The notes under the pieces are model-generated. The model saw only the letters and a list, made by a program, of their open reading frames with translations, did no database searches and was not told the origin of the DNA. DNA of 64,000 nt from Prochilodus magdalenae. Its lineage: Eukaryota > Chordata > Actinopteri > Characiformes > Prochilodontidae. Both the position numbers and the translations under genes were made by a program. Every line of letters starts with the position of its first letter. The first letter of the stretch is position 1. Shown here in pieces: positions 12,496 through 25,344 of the stretch. The stretch lies in contig JAMWET010005031.1 of NCBI GenBank assembly GCA_024036415.1, positions 62,001 to 126,000 on the forward strand. Reading direction: 5' to 3'.

Positions 12496-13412
12496 AGTAC
12501 CACTCAAAAGTTGAAATGACGTTTTTCTTATTTTGAGCTTAATGCTGTACTTTAAAATAAAAGTGAAGACAACTATAACTTGGCACTCATGGAATTACAC
12601 AGTCCACCTTAAAAACCCTCTAAAATGGAACTTTTGGACCAATTCTATTGGCCTGTCCATGATGGATATGCACTAAATTGAAAGTGGAACTAGAACTTTT
12701 AAACTGTGAAAGTTTTTTGGTCAATTAAATATTTATTATATGATAATATATTATATTGTGGTGGAAATATAATACCGTGATACGTAGACAGTATGTGTGA
12801 TACGTCAGGGTATTTAGGGTTCTGTGGACTGTGCTGTCCGGCTGTCTCTTCTATGCTGTGGTATCTGGCTGGCTGGGGAGGAAGCATTAAAACAAGAGAC
12901 GAGATGCGACTGGACAAGCGGGTCAGACGAGAAGGGTCAGTTGTTGGTGGACTCAGTGGTGAAGCTGGCAGAGAGAAGGACGCTGCACAAACTGCTGTAC
13001 ACATTATTTATTATTGTGCTGCCTTTTATCTCCAGTATCCTGATGCATATTATTGTTAATATTTTCTACTTTTCATCTGCAGTGATATTTGTATATTTGC
13101 AGATAGGTTTTTTGTATATATTCTTGCCTGGTTGTAATTAATGAGATGTATTTTTCTATAAGCGGTATTACTTATAGTTAATCATTTTTGCTGAGCCGGT
13201 ACTTACTTACTGCACCATCCTTATTATTGTATTTTATTACTGGGCTGTGTTATGTAACTGTTACTGGCAGCTAAATTTTCCGTTTCCTATCTGTCTTATT
13301 GTTTCAGACATCTCATCAGTTGGAACTGTTATGTGCACGTCTGTAGAGTCTTTAAGATAAGCAAGAACACCCACTGAATTGGGTTTTCTAAACTTTTGAC
13401 TGGTAGTGTAAC
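12496..13412. mobile_element. Element with inverted ends (C)TACCAGTCAAAAGTTT
   Basis: The left end reads GTACCACTCAAAAGTTG and the right end is AACTTTTGACTGGTAGTG, its reverse complement apart from a few changes. The interior at about 12785-13340 looks like the 3' region of a LINE (GGACGCTGCACAAACTGCTG and a T-rich tail), probably a nested insertion. Relatives start at 51205 and about 59190. Confidence 0.55.
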
Positions 13413-13503
13413 CGTAGCTATATGGTAACTTAACATTAGTTCACCATGGTTAATGCATTACTTTATTTTAGTTGAGTTAGATTAGTTAATGTAAAGTGTT
13501 AAT
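13407..13503. mobile_element. MITE half-copy ending in AATGTAAAGTGTTAA
   Basis: Shares TAACATTAGTTCACCATGGT and AGTTAATGTAAAGTGTTA with the fuller element at 51861-52097. Confidence 0.5.
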
Positions 13504-13519
13504 ACATATAGTGCTCAGT

Positions 13520-15170
13520 GTACAGTAATACAGGCCAAACAATAACATAAAATGTTTCATATAACTATATGAAATTATTCTATTATGATGGTGCTGTTAT
13601 AGAAGAAAGTTGCCAATATGGAAAGTTGTGCCAACAATGATGAACAGCGCTGTAGACGATTCCTTATATACTTAGAAAGCAGTAAAACATTCTGAACGTC
13701 CAGAATGCCTAAATGTTTAAAGCATGCTGATCAAATCATTAAAGATATTGCAATAAATAAATAATCATGATATCATATTTATCATGACTTTATCATAAGA
13801 TATTGAACAAAACATGCTAGGTCTAGCTTATAGCATTTAGATCTATACTGAAGATGTTATTATTCAATAAAATAACAAATATTAACGTAACAAGTGATTC
13901 CAGATATTCTTAGACATATAAATGTAAATAGACAGACAAAGAGACAAGTCATTTGGTTTTTCCCAAAAGTAATTATAAAGGTGCAACAATAAATTCAAGA
14001 ACTGTCCAAAAACACATTTGAATATTATTAGAAGCTATAAGACTTCTGAGCATTTCCAATCTGCATAAAGAACTTGCGCTGGCTTTGCCATAGCAGCATA
14101 CTTCCAATAGAGGTCTTCGGAAGATCGGTATCTCTCCAGGTATTTGATGACCTAATAAACATAATAAACAGCCTGGCCAAGGCAACTTTCCATAAGCGCA
14201 ACTTCAGTCTTTCAGTCTTGAGCCTGCTCTCCAGTGTCCATCCAACAACCAGCCAAACCTTATTCCCCAATGTCCTATCAACTTGCGTTCCTCATTCTGG
14301 CAGGCAACCTGGAACTGAAGGCTGCAATTCAGTCCTGTTCTCCCTGCCTGTGATTACAAAGCTCGGCATGTCGGCCCATCAGTGTCAGCGGTTGTCCGAG
14401 GTTTACCCCTGCTATGATGATGAATGACTTGATTGCAAAGTGGGATTACAACTTCACTGTTCAGGATGGGGTTATCAGTAGTCTGACCTGCGATAACATG
14501 ATGTGCTTTGTTCCCTGTGGTGGCCTCCAGCTTCCAGGTCCTATAGCACATGAGCCATTATCTCACTGTGTGGCATCAATCTAACATCTCAATGGTAGGT
14601 TCCACAACTGCTGTGGGCTAACCTGGGCTAATGGTGATGTTCAAGTGAAGCTTAGCCCAAGCAGTGCTCATGGTAGTGTTCAGATTTCATAAGTTAATAG
14701 AATGGGCACCCAAACAGAAATCCACAAAAAGAGGAGAGAGAGAGCGACCTTTTTTTTGAGAGGAGTGTAAGACCCAGCGCTTCAAATGCCACCATTTTCC
14801 ACTATTCCCCAGGTGCCGCTCATTTCCGGATGAGCCCACAGTTTATAAAGCCCAACAAAGTGACTGGCATCTCCATGTGGTTCCAACGTGAAATCCAGTA
14901 TCTGCCCCAGCCAGTAACTTTCGCTAACAAAGGTCAAACAATTTACAGTTGTCATGATTAGCTAATATGTGATTGGCTAATTAATGTAATTGACTGGCAA
15001 ATCATGTTTTAGCTAATTGCTAAGTAATGCTAATATTAATACATACAAAAATCACATTACCGTACATCTGCTGTGCTTATGGATTTAAACTTGAGGAAAT
15101 AAAGATTTTACAGACTTACTGTCCAGGTAAATGCTTGTGAGGCTTGCTAAAGGCTAAAGTTGCCTTTGCT
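13520..15170. other. Intergenic, nothing recognised
   Basis: AT-rich sequence with no supportable exon. Short open frames near 13973-14551 lack splice context or any recognisable protein motif. Confidence 0.45.
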
Positions 15171-15591
15171 AGCTGCTTGCTTTCCATCTGGACCTCAACA
15201 CAAAGCAAGTTAAAGTTGTTCCTCACTATGAAACTCCCAGTTTAAGATACAGGCACACAGCATGGCTGCTACTTATTGTTTGGGCTTAGATGTGAGCTAG
15301 TACATTTTTGAGGGTGTAAAGATTAATGAGTGTGATCAGTAACAGTTTGGGACTGACCCATTTTACTAACCCCTTTTGCAAAAGAGGGATTGGTCTTTGA
15401 AGGAGGAGCAACAGTGTTTGAGGTTTAAACTAGGTCACTTCAACTCTCCTTATTCCGCCATGCCTGTGTAAATACAGTCCTATGGCACCCTTAATCAATT
15501 GGCTGTTGCACTGTATTGTACATGTGCAGTTGTATGTGAAAGTTGCCCACTGCATTTTATATAAACATGTAAACATTCAATACGCACTGAG
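15171..15591. repeat. Segmental duplicate, copy 1 (~420 bp)
   Basis: Starts at GCTTGCTTTCCATCTGGACC and ends at ATTCAATACGCACTG. It is nearly identical to 17207-17625 in the same orientation, about 2.04 kb downstream, with only scattered substitutions and small indels. Confidence 0.9.
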
Positions 15592-16075
15592 GACATTCCT
15601 ATCCCTGTATTCCAAGATGACAGTTCTGGAATTCACAGATGTGAATGCCAATGTGACTGACTGGCATGATGAACATTCTCGAGTATTCCCATCCCCAGAT
15701 TTGAATTCTTTTGTAAGTCTGACCTGGAACAACCAATAAAACGCCAGGGAAGAATCCACCAAATCTGACTTGACTGTACAGTTACATGAAGCACACTGAG
15801 TGAAGCCGCTCCATATTCTCTGTTTGAGAAACTGTCCGAAGAGGAACATGGAGAGCCAACAAACTTTAAATTGAAGTTGTCTGGAATCTTGTTTAAGAAA
15901 TGTGAGCTTCAAGTGAAACGCCAGGGACGACATCCACCAAATCTAGACCAATTGTGCAATCCTTTGATGTAAGAGTGTCTGAACATTGATGTGGCCTACA
16001 TCCAGGAACTTGTCCAGTCCATGCCAAATCCAATCACAGCTGTTATTGGTGCTTGTGAAAGTGTTACATGCTAAT
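15592..16075 (+). mobile_element. Tc1-like transposase C-terminal remnant, family B with middle retained
   Basis: In shifting frames it reads VTDWHDEHS, then SPDLN (the usual motif before the last catalytic acid in Tc1 transposases), and finally AYIQELVQSMPNPITAVIGA. Stops and frameshifts break it. It shows what the internally deleted family-B copies have lost. Confidence 0.65.
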
Positions 16076-16077
16076 AG

Positions 16078-16115
16078 GGTCGTTTCAGTCAGAGGGGTCG
16101 TTTCAGTCAGAGTTG
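16078..16115. repeat. Short tandem duplication, ~20 bp x 2
   Basis: GGTCGTTTCAGTCAGAG occurs twice in a row at the edge of the Tc1 remnant. Confidence 0.8.
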
Positions 16116-16790
16116 GGACTTTTCAGGTTGGACTTTTTTCCGAGTTTCACCTTTCATGAACAACTAGCACACAGACAGCTTACTGTCTAGCCAGCACAGC
16201 ACACATGCAAAGAAAAGATAGAGACGTAAACGATGAGTCAATCGCTTTTCCGATTTTTATATCCGTGAGAGATATAGAGAATGATATACTGCATCATACC
16301 TGAAGAACTTTGAGATAAGGCCCTAAACGTGCAGCCATAAAAGCATAAACGGCGCTTTCATGTTCCAAAGACTTGTTTTAACTGTTTGCCGGTCCAAAAC
16401 AGCCCTAATAAAATGTACATCAGTGGCGACTGAAAGTTACACTGGAGCATAAAAATATGAGGGTCTGTCCCTCTTTTCTTTAATCTCTCCTGTATGGAAA
16501 GGGTCTTCTGGGCAGAGGAGAAGAAGTCCTATGCTGTAGCGTGAGACTAATCTCAGTTTAGATTGTATTTACAGACATCCCAGATTGATTAGATTATTAA
16601 TATATCAGTGGTAATTACTCGTTGCAGACGTGTTAATTCATCATGTGATCCCCTAAAAGGTTACAGCTCATTTTATTCCCCAACAAGGTCAAAAGGTTAC
16701 AAGGTCAAAGAAGAGAACAAGTCAAAAGTAGATGCCAATTTTAGATTGTATTTATTGCGTCTTGCTCCCTTACCCACTGCATGTGTACAT

Positions 16791-17001
16791 GTGGTTGGTG
16801 TAGCTCAGCAGATAACACTGCCGAAGAGCCATCACCATGCGTGGAAGACTGGGGTTCGAATCCTAGGCTGGGTGATTATGCTGCACTGCACCAATAAGAG
16901 ACCTTGGGCAAGACTCCTAACAGTACACTGGACTACCTGTAATATGATTAACCTGTAAGTTGCTCTGGATAAGAGCGTCAGCTAAATGCCATAAACATAA
17001 A
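16791..17001 (+). mobile_element. tRNA-derived SINE, full length
   Basis: The tRNA-like head has an A-box TGGTGTAGCTCAGCAG and a B-box GGGGTTCGAATCC. It is followed by ACCAATAAGAGACCTTGGGC and the tail TTGCTCTGGATAAGAGCGTC then AGCTAAATGCC. Two other full copies are at 54140 (minus) and 62086 (plus). Confidence 0.85.
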
Positions 17002-17103
17002 AGTACATACTGTACCTCAGTCTGGGCAGCAAGTTATTATCACATCATGCCTTTTGTACTACATTATGGTGAATTTAATGAATTTCATATACAGCAGCAT
17101 TGC

Positions 17104-17735
17104 ACTGCATTGCGCCTTAGTTTACCCCACACATGGTCTCTTACATTTTATTACTACCACATAGTATTACAAATTCTACACCGTATATTCACACTTCAGC
17201 ATTATTACTGCCTGCTTGCTTTCCATCTGGACCTCAACACAAAGTAAGTTAAAGTTGTTCCTCACTATGAAACTCCCAGTTTAAGATACAGGCACACAGC
17301 ATGGCTGCTACTTATTGTTTGGGCTTAGATGTGAGCTAGTACATTTTTGAGGGTGTAAAGATTAATGAGTGTGATCAGTAACAGTTTGGGACTGACCCAG
17401 TTTACTAACGTCTTTTGCAAAATGGGATTGGTCTTAAAGGAGGAGCAACAGTGTTTGAGGTTTAAACTAGGTCACTTCAACTCTCCTTATTCCGCCATGC
17501 CTGTGTAAATACAGTCCTATGGCACCTTTAATCAATTGGCTGTTGCACTGTATTGTACATGTGCAGTTGTATGTGAAAGTTGCCCCCTGCATTTTATATA
17601 AACATGTAAACATTCAATACGCACTGCATTGCGGCTTGGTTTACCCCACACATGGTCTCCTACAATGTATTACTATCACATAGTATTACACATTCTACAC
17701 CGTATATTCACACTTCAGCATTATTACTGCCATCT
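17104..17735. repeat. X-Y-X tandem structure containing segmental duplicate copy 2
   Basis: A ~110-bp segment X (beginning GCATTGCG(C/G)CTT(A/G)G and ending CATTATTACTGCC) occurs at about 17104-17213 and again at about 17622-17735. It flanks the ~420-bp segment Y (17207-17625), which is also present alone at 15171-15591. Confidence 0.8.
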
Positions 17736-18169
17736 GCACCCAAAGAATGGTGTTGGTGACTCTACAGACTTACTCTTAACATTTCTACCTGATGCAATAT
17801 AATGATACAATACATTATACGTCTGCCATATCTTCACCTCTACTATGTATTTCAGCCCTAGTTACCCTTTCAATTCCCATTTTAATGTAACATATTTAAT
17901 TGGTTTTTAGGTGGACTAGTCCCACTCTTGGCCCTGATTGGTTATTTGGTTCCCTCACTTTTCTTAACACATATTCAGCAGAAGTCATTCATGTTTGGCA
18001 TGCTCTGTCTTTTCTGAACATGTTCTTCATCTAAACAAGACCAATCAAGTAATCAAAATGATCTGAAGTTATTTCTTGGAATAAAATCTCTTTATGTTGA
18101 AGAGAGTGAAGTTTCCCTTTCAGAGATAGGATGCTATGTTACAACATTGCAGCTGTGTGAGTGTTATAT

Positions 18170-18914
18170 ACTCACCATCAAAAGAATAGTTGTAGAAATA
18201 GCTGCACCCAGAAGGTTTTAACTGAGACGAATGAAGCTTGGTGTGTAGGTTTGATATTGTGAGACATGCTAATGATTCAAGTTTCATGATTCAGTTTTTT
18301 ATTGCTGTAGCTGACTGACCCAATCGACACTACTGTGGACATTCAGAGAGCAGTGATGCCCTCCAGAGTCATTCTATAAGTGCCAGCACCATCGGCAGAC
18401 GGCTGCACAACTCAGGACTGCATGCACACAGACCATTACGATGACTGCAATTAACACTACGTCAACATCACCAATGCTGTCATGCCAGACTGTCATGGAG
18501 GGACTCGGAAGGGCATCTTCAGTGAGTAGTCCTGCCTTTGTCTTGGTGGAAATGACTAACGGCTCTCTGTGTGGAGGCACCGTGGTCAGTGCAAAAAGAA
18601 TGGTTCACTGTCATGTGACCAGAACACATGGCCTAGTGTTACTCCACCTTCAACCCTACCACAAAATCTGCAGGACCTGTGTGAAAATATTCCAGTTACA
18701 TAGGATAGATTATCACAGGACACGGGATCAGGAAGCGCTACAACTTCATGTTGAGACGTCTGGCATGTTGCGTAAGTAAACATGGCCACCCGACGCCAGA
18801 TATTACCCATATCTGACTAAATGTATCATCATTTATTGTTCCTGGTAACCTTTATCTTCCTTTCCAATAGCATAGCAATCCCACACTTCCTTCTGGGTGC
18901 AGCTATTACTGATA
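18170..18914 (+). mobile_element. Tc1-like element, family A (copy with both ends)
   Basis: The left inverted end contains ACTCACCATCAAAAGAATAG and a GCTGCACCCAGAAGG-type core; the right end contains CTTCCTTCTGGGTGCAGCTA. The transposase remnant in between includes an STIGRRLHN-type motif, the degraded catalytic region around a family consensus W(Q)RVIFSDE, and SQDTI-type C-terminal coding, interrupted by stops. At ~745 bp it is far shorter than an intact Tc1 element (~1.2-1.6 kb). Confidence 0.75.
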
Positions 18915-18929
18915 AATTGAAGGTTAAAC

Positions 18930-19600
18930 TTTTAGCTTCAGGAAAACTTGAATTCAAGTCAGATCTACTATGAGCTAAATGTCCAAGACAACTCCAAAAA
19001 TATTGATAAATTCTTTAGAAAAGCTGTTGTTTGGAATGTGAAATCTTTCCGCTTATGAAAGATTATTTAATAGTTATTCTGACCAAAGCTTTAGAGAGGC
19101 ACCCGCTAATCATGGCTAGATGCTAACAATGATGTTGTTCTGGCACAAAGTCACTGTTAAGATTTGCCCTTTAAAAGCACCCAGCAACTGTATGATAGTC
19201 TGTTAGTCAGTGTGATTGTATGATAACACATTAGTATTATCTGACCGATTGTTTTTGCTCACCTCATTGGCTGCTATAACGACAAGATCGTAAGACTCTA
19301 TTGACCTATTGACCTTGTTAATGAATGGGAACCTCTAATCTGATTTCCTTTAGTGATATCTGAAATATTTGTAAATTTTATTGCATGTCTTTACCAGTAA
19401 ATGATAATGCTGCTCAGATAATACACGCGCGATACGCAATTTAATTTAGTGAGTGTTCCACAGAAAGGTGAATGTTTTTTGTTTATGAAGATTTTTAAGA
19501 CATTGGTCTTCCCGGTTACAGTACTCCTGACGCAAATAGAATGTTTTTCACATTCTAAAATCTGATTGGTTGAGCCATGGACAAAACAAAACAAAACAAA
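18930..19600. other. Intergenic, nothing recognised
   Basis: AT-rich, no supportable gene. An A-rich tract (repeated AAAAC) at 19583-19607 abuts the second satellite array. Confidence 0.4.
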
Positions 19601-19606
19601 AAAAAA

Positions 19607-20653
19607 CACATTACACTTGCTGAGTTACTGCACACCAACACACTACTTACAGTACACTAACACATTACACTTACTGAGTTACTGCACACCAACACACTAC
19701 TTACAGTACACTAACACATTACACTTACTGAGTTACTGTACACCAACACACTACTTACAGTACACTAACACATCACACTTACTGAGTTACTGTACACCAA
19801 CACACTACTTACAGTACACTAACACATTACACTTACTGAGTTACTGTACACCAACACACTACTTACAGCACAGTAACGCATTACACTTACTGAGTTACTG
19901 TACACCAACACACTACTTACAGTACACTAACACATTACACTTACTGAGTTACTGTACACCAACACACTACTTACAGTACACTAACACATTACACTTACTG
20001 AGTTACTGTACACCAACACACTACTTACAGTACACTAACACATTACACTTACTGAGTTACTGTACACCAACACACTACTTACAGTACACTAACACATTAC
20101 ACATACTGAGTTACTGTACACCAACACACTACTTACAGTACACTAACGCATTACACTTACTGAGTTACTGTACACCAACACGCTACTTACAGTACCCTAA
20201 CACATTACACTTACTGAATTACTGTACACCAACACACTACTTACAGTACACTAACACATTACACTTACTGAGTTACTGTACACCAACACACTACTTACAG
20301 TACACTAACGCATTACACTTACTGAGTTACTGTACACCAACACACTACTTACAGCACACTAACGCATTACACTTACTGAGTTACTGTACACCAACACACT
20401 CCTTTCAGTACACTAACACATTACAGTTACTGCACACCAACACACTACTTACAGTACACTAACGCATTACACTTACTAAATTACTGTACACGAACACACT
20501 ACTTACAGTACACTAACACAATACACTTACTGAGTTACTGTACACCAACACACTCCTTTTAGTACACTAACACATTACAGTTACTGCACACCAACACACA
20601 ACTTACAGTACACTAACGCATTACACTTACTGAGTTACTGTACACCAACACTG
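19607..20653. repeat. 54-bp satellite array 2 (about 19 units), inverted relative to array 1
   Basis: The plus strand carries the reverse complement of the 8.8-kb unit: TTACTGTACACCAACACACT, ACTTACAGTACACTAACACA and TTACACTTACTGAG. Units after about 20400 are shortened and variant. The plus strand stays open for 298 codons with the same 18-residue pattern that array 1 shows on the minus strand. Confidence 0.95.
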
Positions 20654-20879
20654 GCTCATGAGTTAAATCAACAGCTTTGAGACTAACCCTAATAGCAATG
20701 CTCAGTAATGATGGCAGAGATGGCAGTGTTAATAAACAAGGTTTATTCCCACCTTATATTTTTACTCTGGCTAATGAGTTGTACGTAAAATGACGATACA
20801 CATTGTGTGCACATTTACAGTATGTCTCAGTAGTCAATAAGGCACAACACTGGCTTCTGAAGATGATCTGGCATGAATG

Positions 20880-21400
20880 GTATTATCTCTGTTCTCCTTT
20901 CCAACACCACGATATCCTACCTGTTTTTATGCACTATTACACATTACTGTACATACTGTATATCTGCACTCCTGGACACTTTGGACACTCTCCTGTTTAT
21001 ACTGTATATCTGAACACCTGGACACTCCACTTTACTTAAATACCAATATATGCACATGTTTATTATGTTAATTCAGTCATTTATCTGCTGATAACTGCGC
21101 CCCTTACACAGTCATGCACGTCTATTTATTACTATTGCACTTGTCTTTTCTACTGTCTACAGTTATATTTGTATTTCTTGTATATATTTCTTGCCGCCTT
21201 GTAAAGTGAGATATTTAGATATTTATATATTTATTAATAGTGACCTGTACTATGTATAGTTTATAGCTAACAGTTAACAATACTGCTGCTCATTTAGGTT
21301 TTTCATACTGCACAACACTGTTTTTTTGTATTTGTTTTACTGTTTTACTGTGCTGTATTGTGTAACTGCTACTAGCTACTAAATTTCAAGATCAATAAAG
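20880..21400 (+). mobile_element. 3' region of a non-LTR retroelement ending in a TATC tail
   Basis: A T-rich 3' untranslated-type sequence ends in TTCAAGATCAATAAAG and runs directly into (TATC)n. The same junction (GGGATCAATAAAGTATC) occurs at 58258. No intact coding part. Confidence 0.55.
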
Positions 21401-21750
<350 letters not shown>

Positions 21751-21804
21751 ATATGGGATATGCTATCTTCCTTATATGTGATATGCTTACAATCCTCATA
21801 TCCA

Positions 21805-21950
21805 GATGCTATTATATTGCCATATAGTTCTCCTGAGCCTAGAACTGAACAACTGAAGCACCCATGTGAGATGCTTATAACACAGATGCTATTATATTGC
21901 CGTATAGTTCTCCTGAGCCTAGAACTGAACAACTGAAGCACCCACAGATT
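21805..21950. repeat. 80-bp tandem duplication
   Basis: CAGATGCTATTATATTGCC through GAACAACTGAAGCACCCA is repeated at about 21805 and 21885. A diverged third relative is near 22515-22580. Confidence 0.8.
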
Positions 21951-22627
21951 ATAACACAGAGGACTGTACAGTGGCCACTATGTATGATGTGGATGTATTG
22001 AATTATGTGCTTCCCTTCACTGGAATAAGGGTAAATCTGGACCACATGGTCTATTTCTATTGCTCCAGGGCACAATCTTTATGTTACCTACCAAACTGAA
22101 GCATTTGTTTCTGATTAATCTCACTAACAAGTGGTTTTCCTGTGTGCACACAGCTCTTTAGTCTCAGCCTTGTTAGCTCTGGCTGCACTGTGCATGTAGA
22201 AATGCTCATACTTCCTTTGATTAATACTGTAGCTGAGAGGGGTGTACGTTCACCGTGGCATGCTGGGGAATTAAACCACTCAGTAAAGTCTTCTCCAGCA
22301 CATCCTTAACACTTTCAGTGGGGTCAAGGTTAGGACTCTGTGGTGACGTTGTGAAAATGTGTGTTCCTCATGCTCACTGAATCACTCTTTCATAATCTAA
22401 ACCCGATCAATCTCAGCAGTGCCATGTTGGAATATGGCCATGCCATCAGGAAAGATAAAATCCATTGCTGGCATGACCTGGTCATTCAGTACTGCTTTCA
22501 TCCTGGCAGTTAGCAGTCATTTTATTGCCATACAGCGCTGCTGAGCGGAACAACTGAAGCACACCCAGATTATAACACTGCCTCCATGGGATCGCGCATG
22601 GTATGAACACTATGTATGGTGTATGTG

Positions 22628-23383
22628 CTTCCCATCAAAACAATAGTTGCACAAATAGCTGCACCCAGAAGGAATCAACCAACAGGAATGAAACTTGGTG
22701 GGTAGGTTTAACATTGAGGGACATTAGAATGATTCAAGTTTCACACTTGGCCACACGTGTGTGATGGAAGCAAGGATGGGCCTTAACGGTGTGCCAGACT
22801 GACCCAACAGCCATGACTATGGACATTCAGCAAGCAGTCCTCCATGAGCCATCCTGTTAGTGCCAGCACCCTTGGAATGCCCGCAGATTGTTATGATGAC
22901 TGCTCTTAACGTCACGTCAGTGTCATCAAAGACCTCAATGGTGTTGACTGTCATGGAGAGCATCAGAATGGCAGCGGGTCGTCTTCAGTGAGGAGTTCCA
23001 CTGTTGTTTTGGTGGGGATGACCAATGAATCCATGTGTGGAGGCACCATGGTCAGTGCCAAGATCCCCTACAAAATCCTACAGCAAAATCTGCAGGAACT
23101 GTGTGAGAATATTTAAGCTGCATAGGCTGGGTTATTGCAGAACACCATTAGGAACCTATACAACTCTACATGCTGAGACATCTGACATGTTGTATTAACA
23201 AACATGGTGACCCAACACCATACTGAGAGGCCCTACTTCTGTATGTGTAGCTCAGTAAATATTCCCCATATCAGTCTAAATGTATTATCATTTATTGTTC
23301 CTGGTAGCCTTTATCTTCCTTCCCAATGGTACTGCAATCCCACATGTCCTTCTGGGTGCAGCTACTCTTCTGATGATGAATGT
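22628..23383 (+). mobile_element. Tc1-like element, family A
   Basis: The left end contains CATCAAAACAATAG and GCTGCACCCAGAAGGAATCA, and the right end TCCTTCTGGGTGCAGCTAC. It has the same internal order as the 18.2-kb copy, including GGAGGCACCATGGTCAGTGC and ATCTGCAGGAACTGTGTGAG. Confidence 0.75.
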
Positions 23384-23389
23384 GCTTCT

Positions 23390-24880
23390 AGTATGCAGAT
23401 CTAATGATTTCGACTGTCAGTTTATTACAGTGACAATGTAATCTGCCTGTTTACTCACTGTTGTTACATCCGAAACAAGCTGGTGCAGTCGAATGAAGCC
23501 ACTCCGCCACATAGCATCTGTTAATCACCTAGCTCACGCTGGTTCAAGTTCACAGTAGACTTCTTATTTTGTTTTTGTTTTTTTAGAAACAATAAACATG
23601 TCATGTTGGCAGTAAGGAAGGGCCTGCCTTCTGTGGATGAGGTGCATTATGAATAAGAGATTAATAGATGGCAGAGCTGCATGGAGTATGTCGTTAAAAC
23701 ATTGGATTGTTGTCTGAGTCATGGCAGCACAATTGAGTTATAGGGGTCCCTGTGCAATCCCCACCCCCTCCTGCCTCCCACCTATGGTTTCACCACTGCT
23801 CTATATGTAGTCAAGCTGTATCTCCATATGTCCCTGGTATTTTTACTGAGATCTTATCTGGGATTATAATGTAACAGAGTTTTCAGTAAATGTAGATAAT
23901 GTGTTTCCATAACTGTACTTCAGTGGTGCAATGAAACTTTCCCATTATGACCTACTTATCCAGTTCAAATTGATAAATCGTTAACAGACCGGGGCTATTG
24001 ATTTTTAAGGACTATAAAAATTGCTGGAGTTACGCTCGTGAAAATTAAAGTTGGTGCTGTGTTGTTAAGGTGTAAGGTATATGGTACATGGTTCTACGAA
24101 AGACTTTGCATTACCAAGAGTTTCCTTAAGTCTCGAAAAGTTTCCTTACACTCCCATATTACAAAATGGCCATTTAAAGAATCATACATTGGAGGTGGCT
24201 CTCCTGTGGAACTGCTTCAAAGGGCTCTTTAGGGTGGTTATTTTAAAGAGTGCTGTTTTGGAATAGTGTCTGGTAACTTATATGGTAAATTATATGGCCA
24301 CATTCCCAGAGTTCCAATATTTATATCAAAGTGAAATTGTGACCTTTGTCCACATTTGTCCTTTCAAATGAACAAAGTTCACCATACAAATAAAATGAGT
24401 AGGCCATAAACGAATGTGGGCTAAATGTGGATTTAGTTTTTTTTGGTATAAAATGTAGAATTAAGTTTTGGTCCATGTTCTTGGATTCCCATAACAAAGT
24501 CATCTGTAGGTTTTAAAACCAATCAGACAGATGTTTCAGATATTCACACCGAGGACCGAGTGTTTTTCACTCTTTGGTATATATGTAAGAGTCACACAGG
24601 TCACACCAAGATTATTTGAATCACTCTCTTAGTGGCTGTAATACTGCACAGCCATGAGACATATAAACAACTCACAGGTAAAGGGATTTAGCTATTTAAG
24701 CTGGCATGCAGCCTCCATAAGTTTAATGATGCATTCACATCGTTTGCAGTGCAGTATGTCGAACTGTTTATTCCATTGTTTTCAATGGAGCCACAATGGA
24801 AAACGGCAACATTCAGCAGACGGAAACAAAATTCTCTGTCAGGGGTTAATTTTTCCAATTTTTTGCTATCAGCCACAATG
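23390..24880. other. Intergenic, nothing recognised
   Basis: No supportable exon, RNA gene or clear repeat. Confidence 0.4.
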
Positions 24881-24884
24881 GTGG

Positions 24885-25340
24885 TGAAGTTGTATGAGGA
24901 TGATGGCATAATAAATACCGTTAGGGTGTGAGTGATGGTATCTATAGATTGAGAAGAGGTGGTACAGTGCAGTGAATATCTCGTTCCATGTATGTAAAGT
25001 GGCTCCAAAGCAGATGTTAATGATTGACTAAAGGGAGTGACTGCATTTGGGCAAACCAAAGACCACAGCGTGAAGGAAGTAGCTGAATTGGCAGGTGTAT
25101 AGAAGTATACGTTCATATGGGTCTCTCAGCAGTGGCTAAAATCTCAGCCTACAGTAAATTCTACATAGTACTGTGCAAGGAAAGGCATCCACCAAATCTG
25201 GCCCAATTGTCCAATCCTTTGATGCAATAGTGGCTGAACATTGATGTGGCCCACACACAGAAACTTGTCCAGGCTATGCTAAACCCAAACACAGCTGGTG
25301 TTTGTGCTTGTAGAGGTATTACACATAATTGGGTACCTTT
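24885..25340 (+). mobile_element. Tc1-like remnant, family B (internally deleted)
   Basis: Shares GGTGGTACAGTGCAGTGAAT, GGCATCCACCAAATCTGGCC and AGAAACTTGTCCAGGCTATG with the 46.4-kb copy. Confidence 0.65.
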
Positions 25341-25344
25341 CGTT

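Noticed and set aside
16791..16870. tRNA gene
   Set aside because: A- and B-boxes are present, but the copies at 16.8, 54.2 and 62.1 kb share the same long non-tRNA body and tail, so they are SINEs.
19566..20462. 298-codon repeat protein on the plus strand
   Set aside because: Same satellite in the other orientation; no independent evidence of coding.
24688..25116. 142-codon minus-strand frame
   Set aside because: Antisense of a family-B Tc1 remnant; the same antisense frame appears in the 11.3, 46.4 and 54.9 kb copies.
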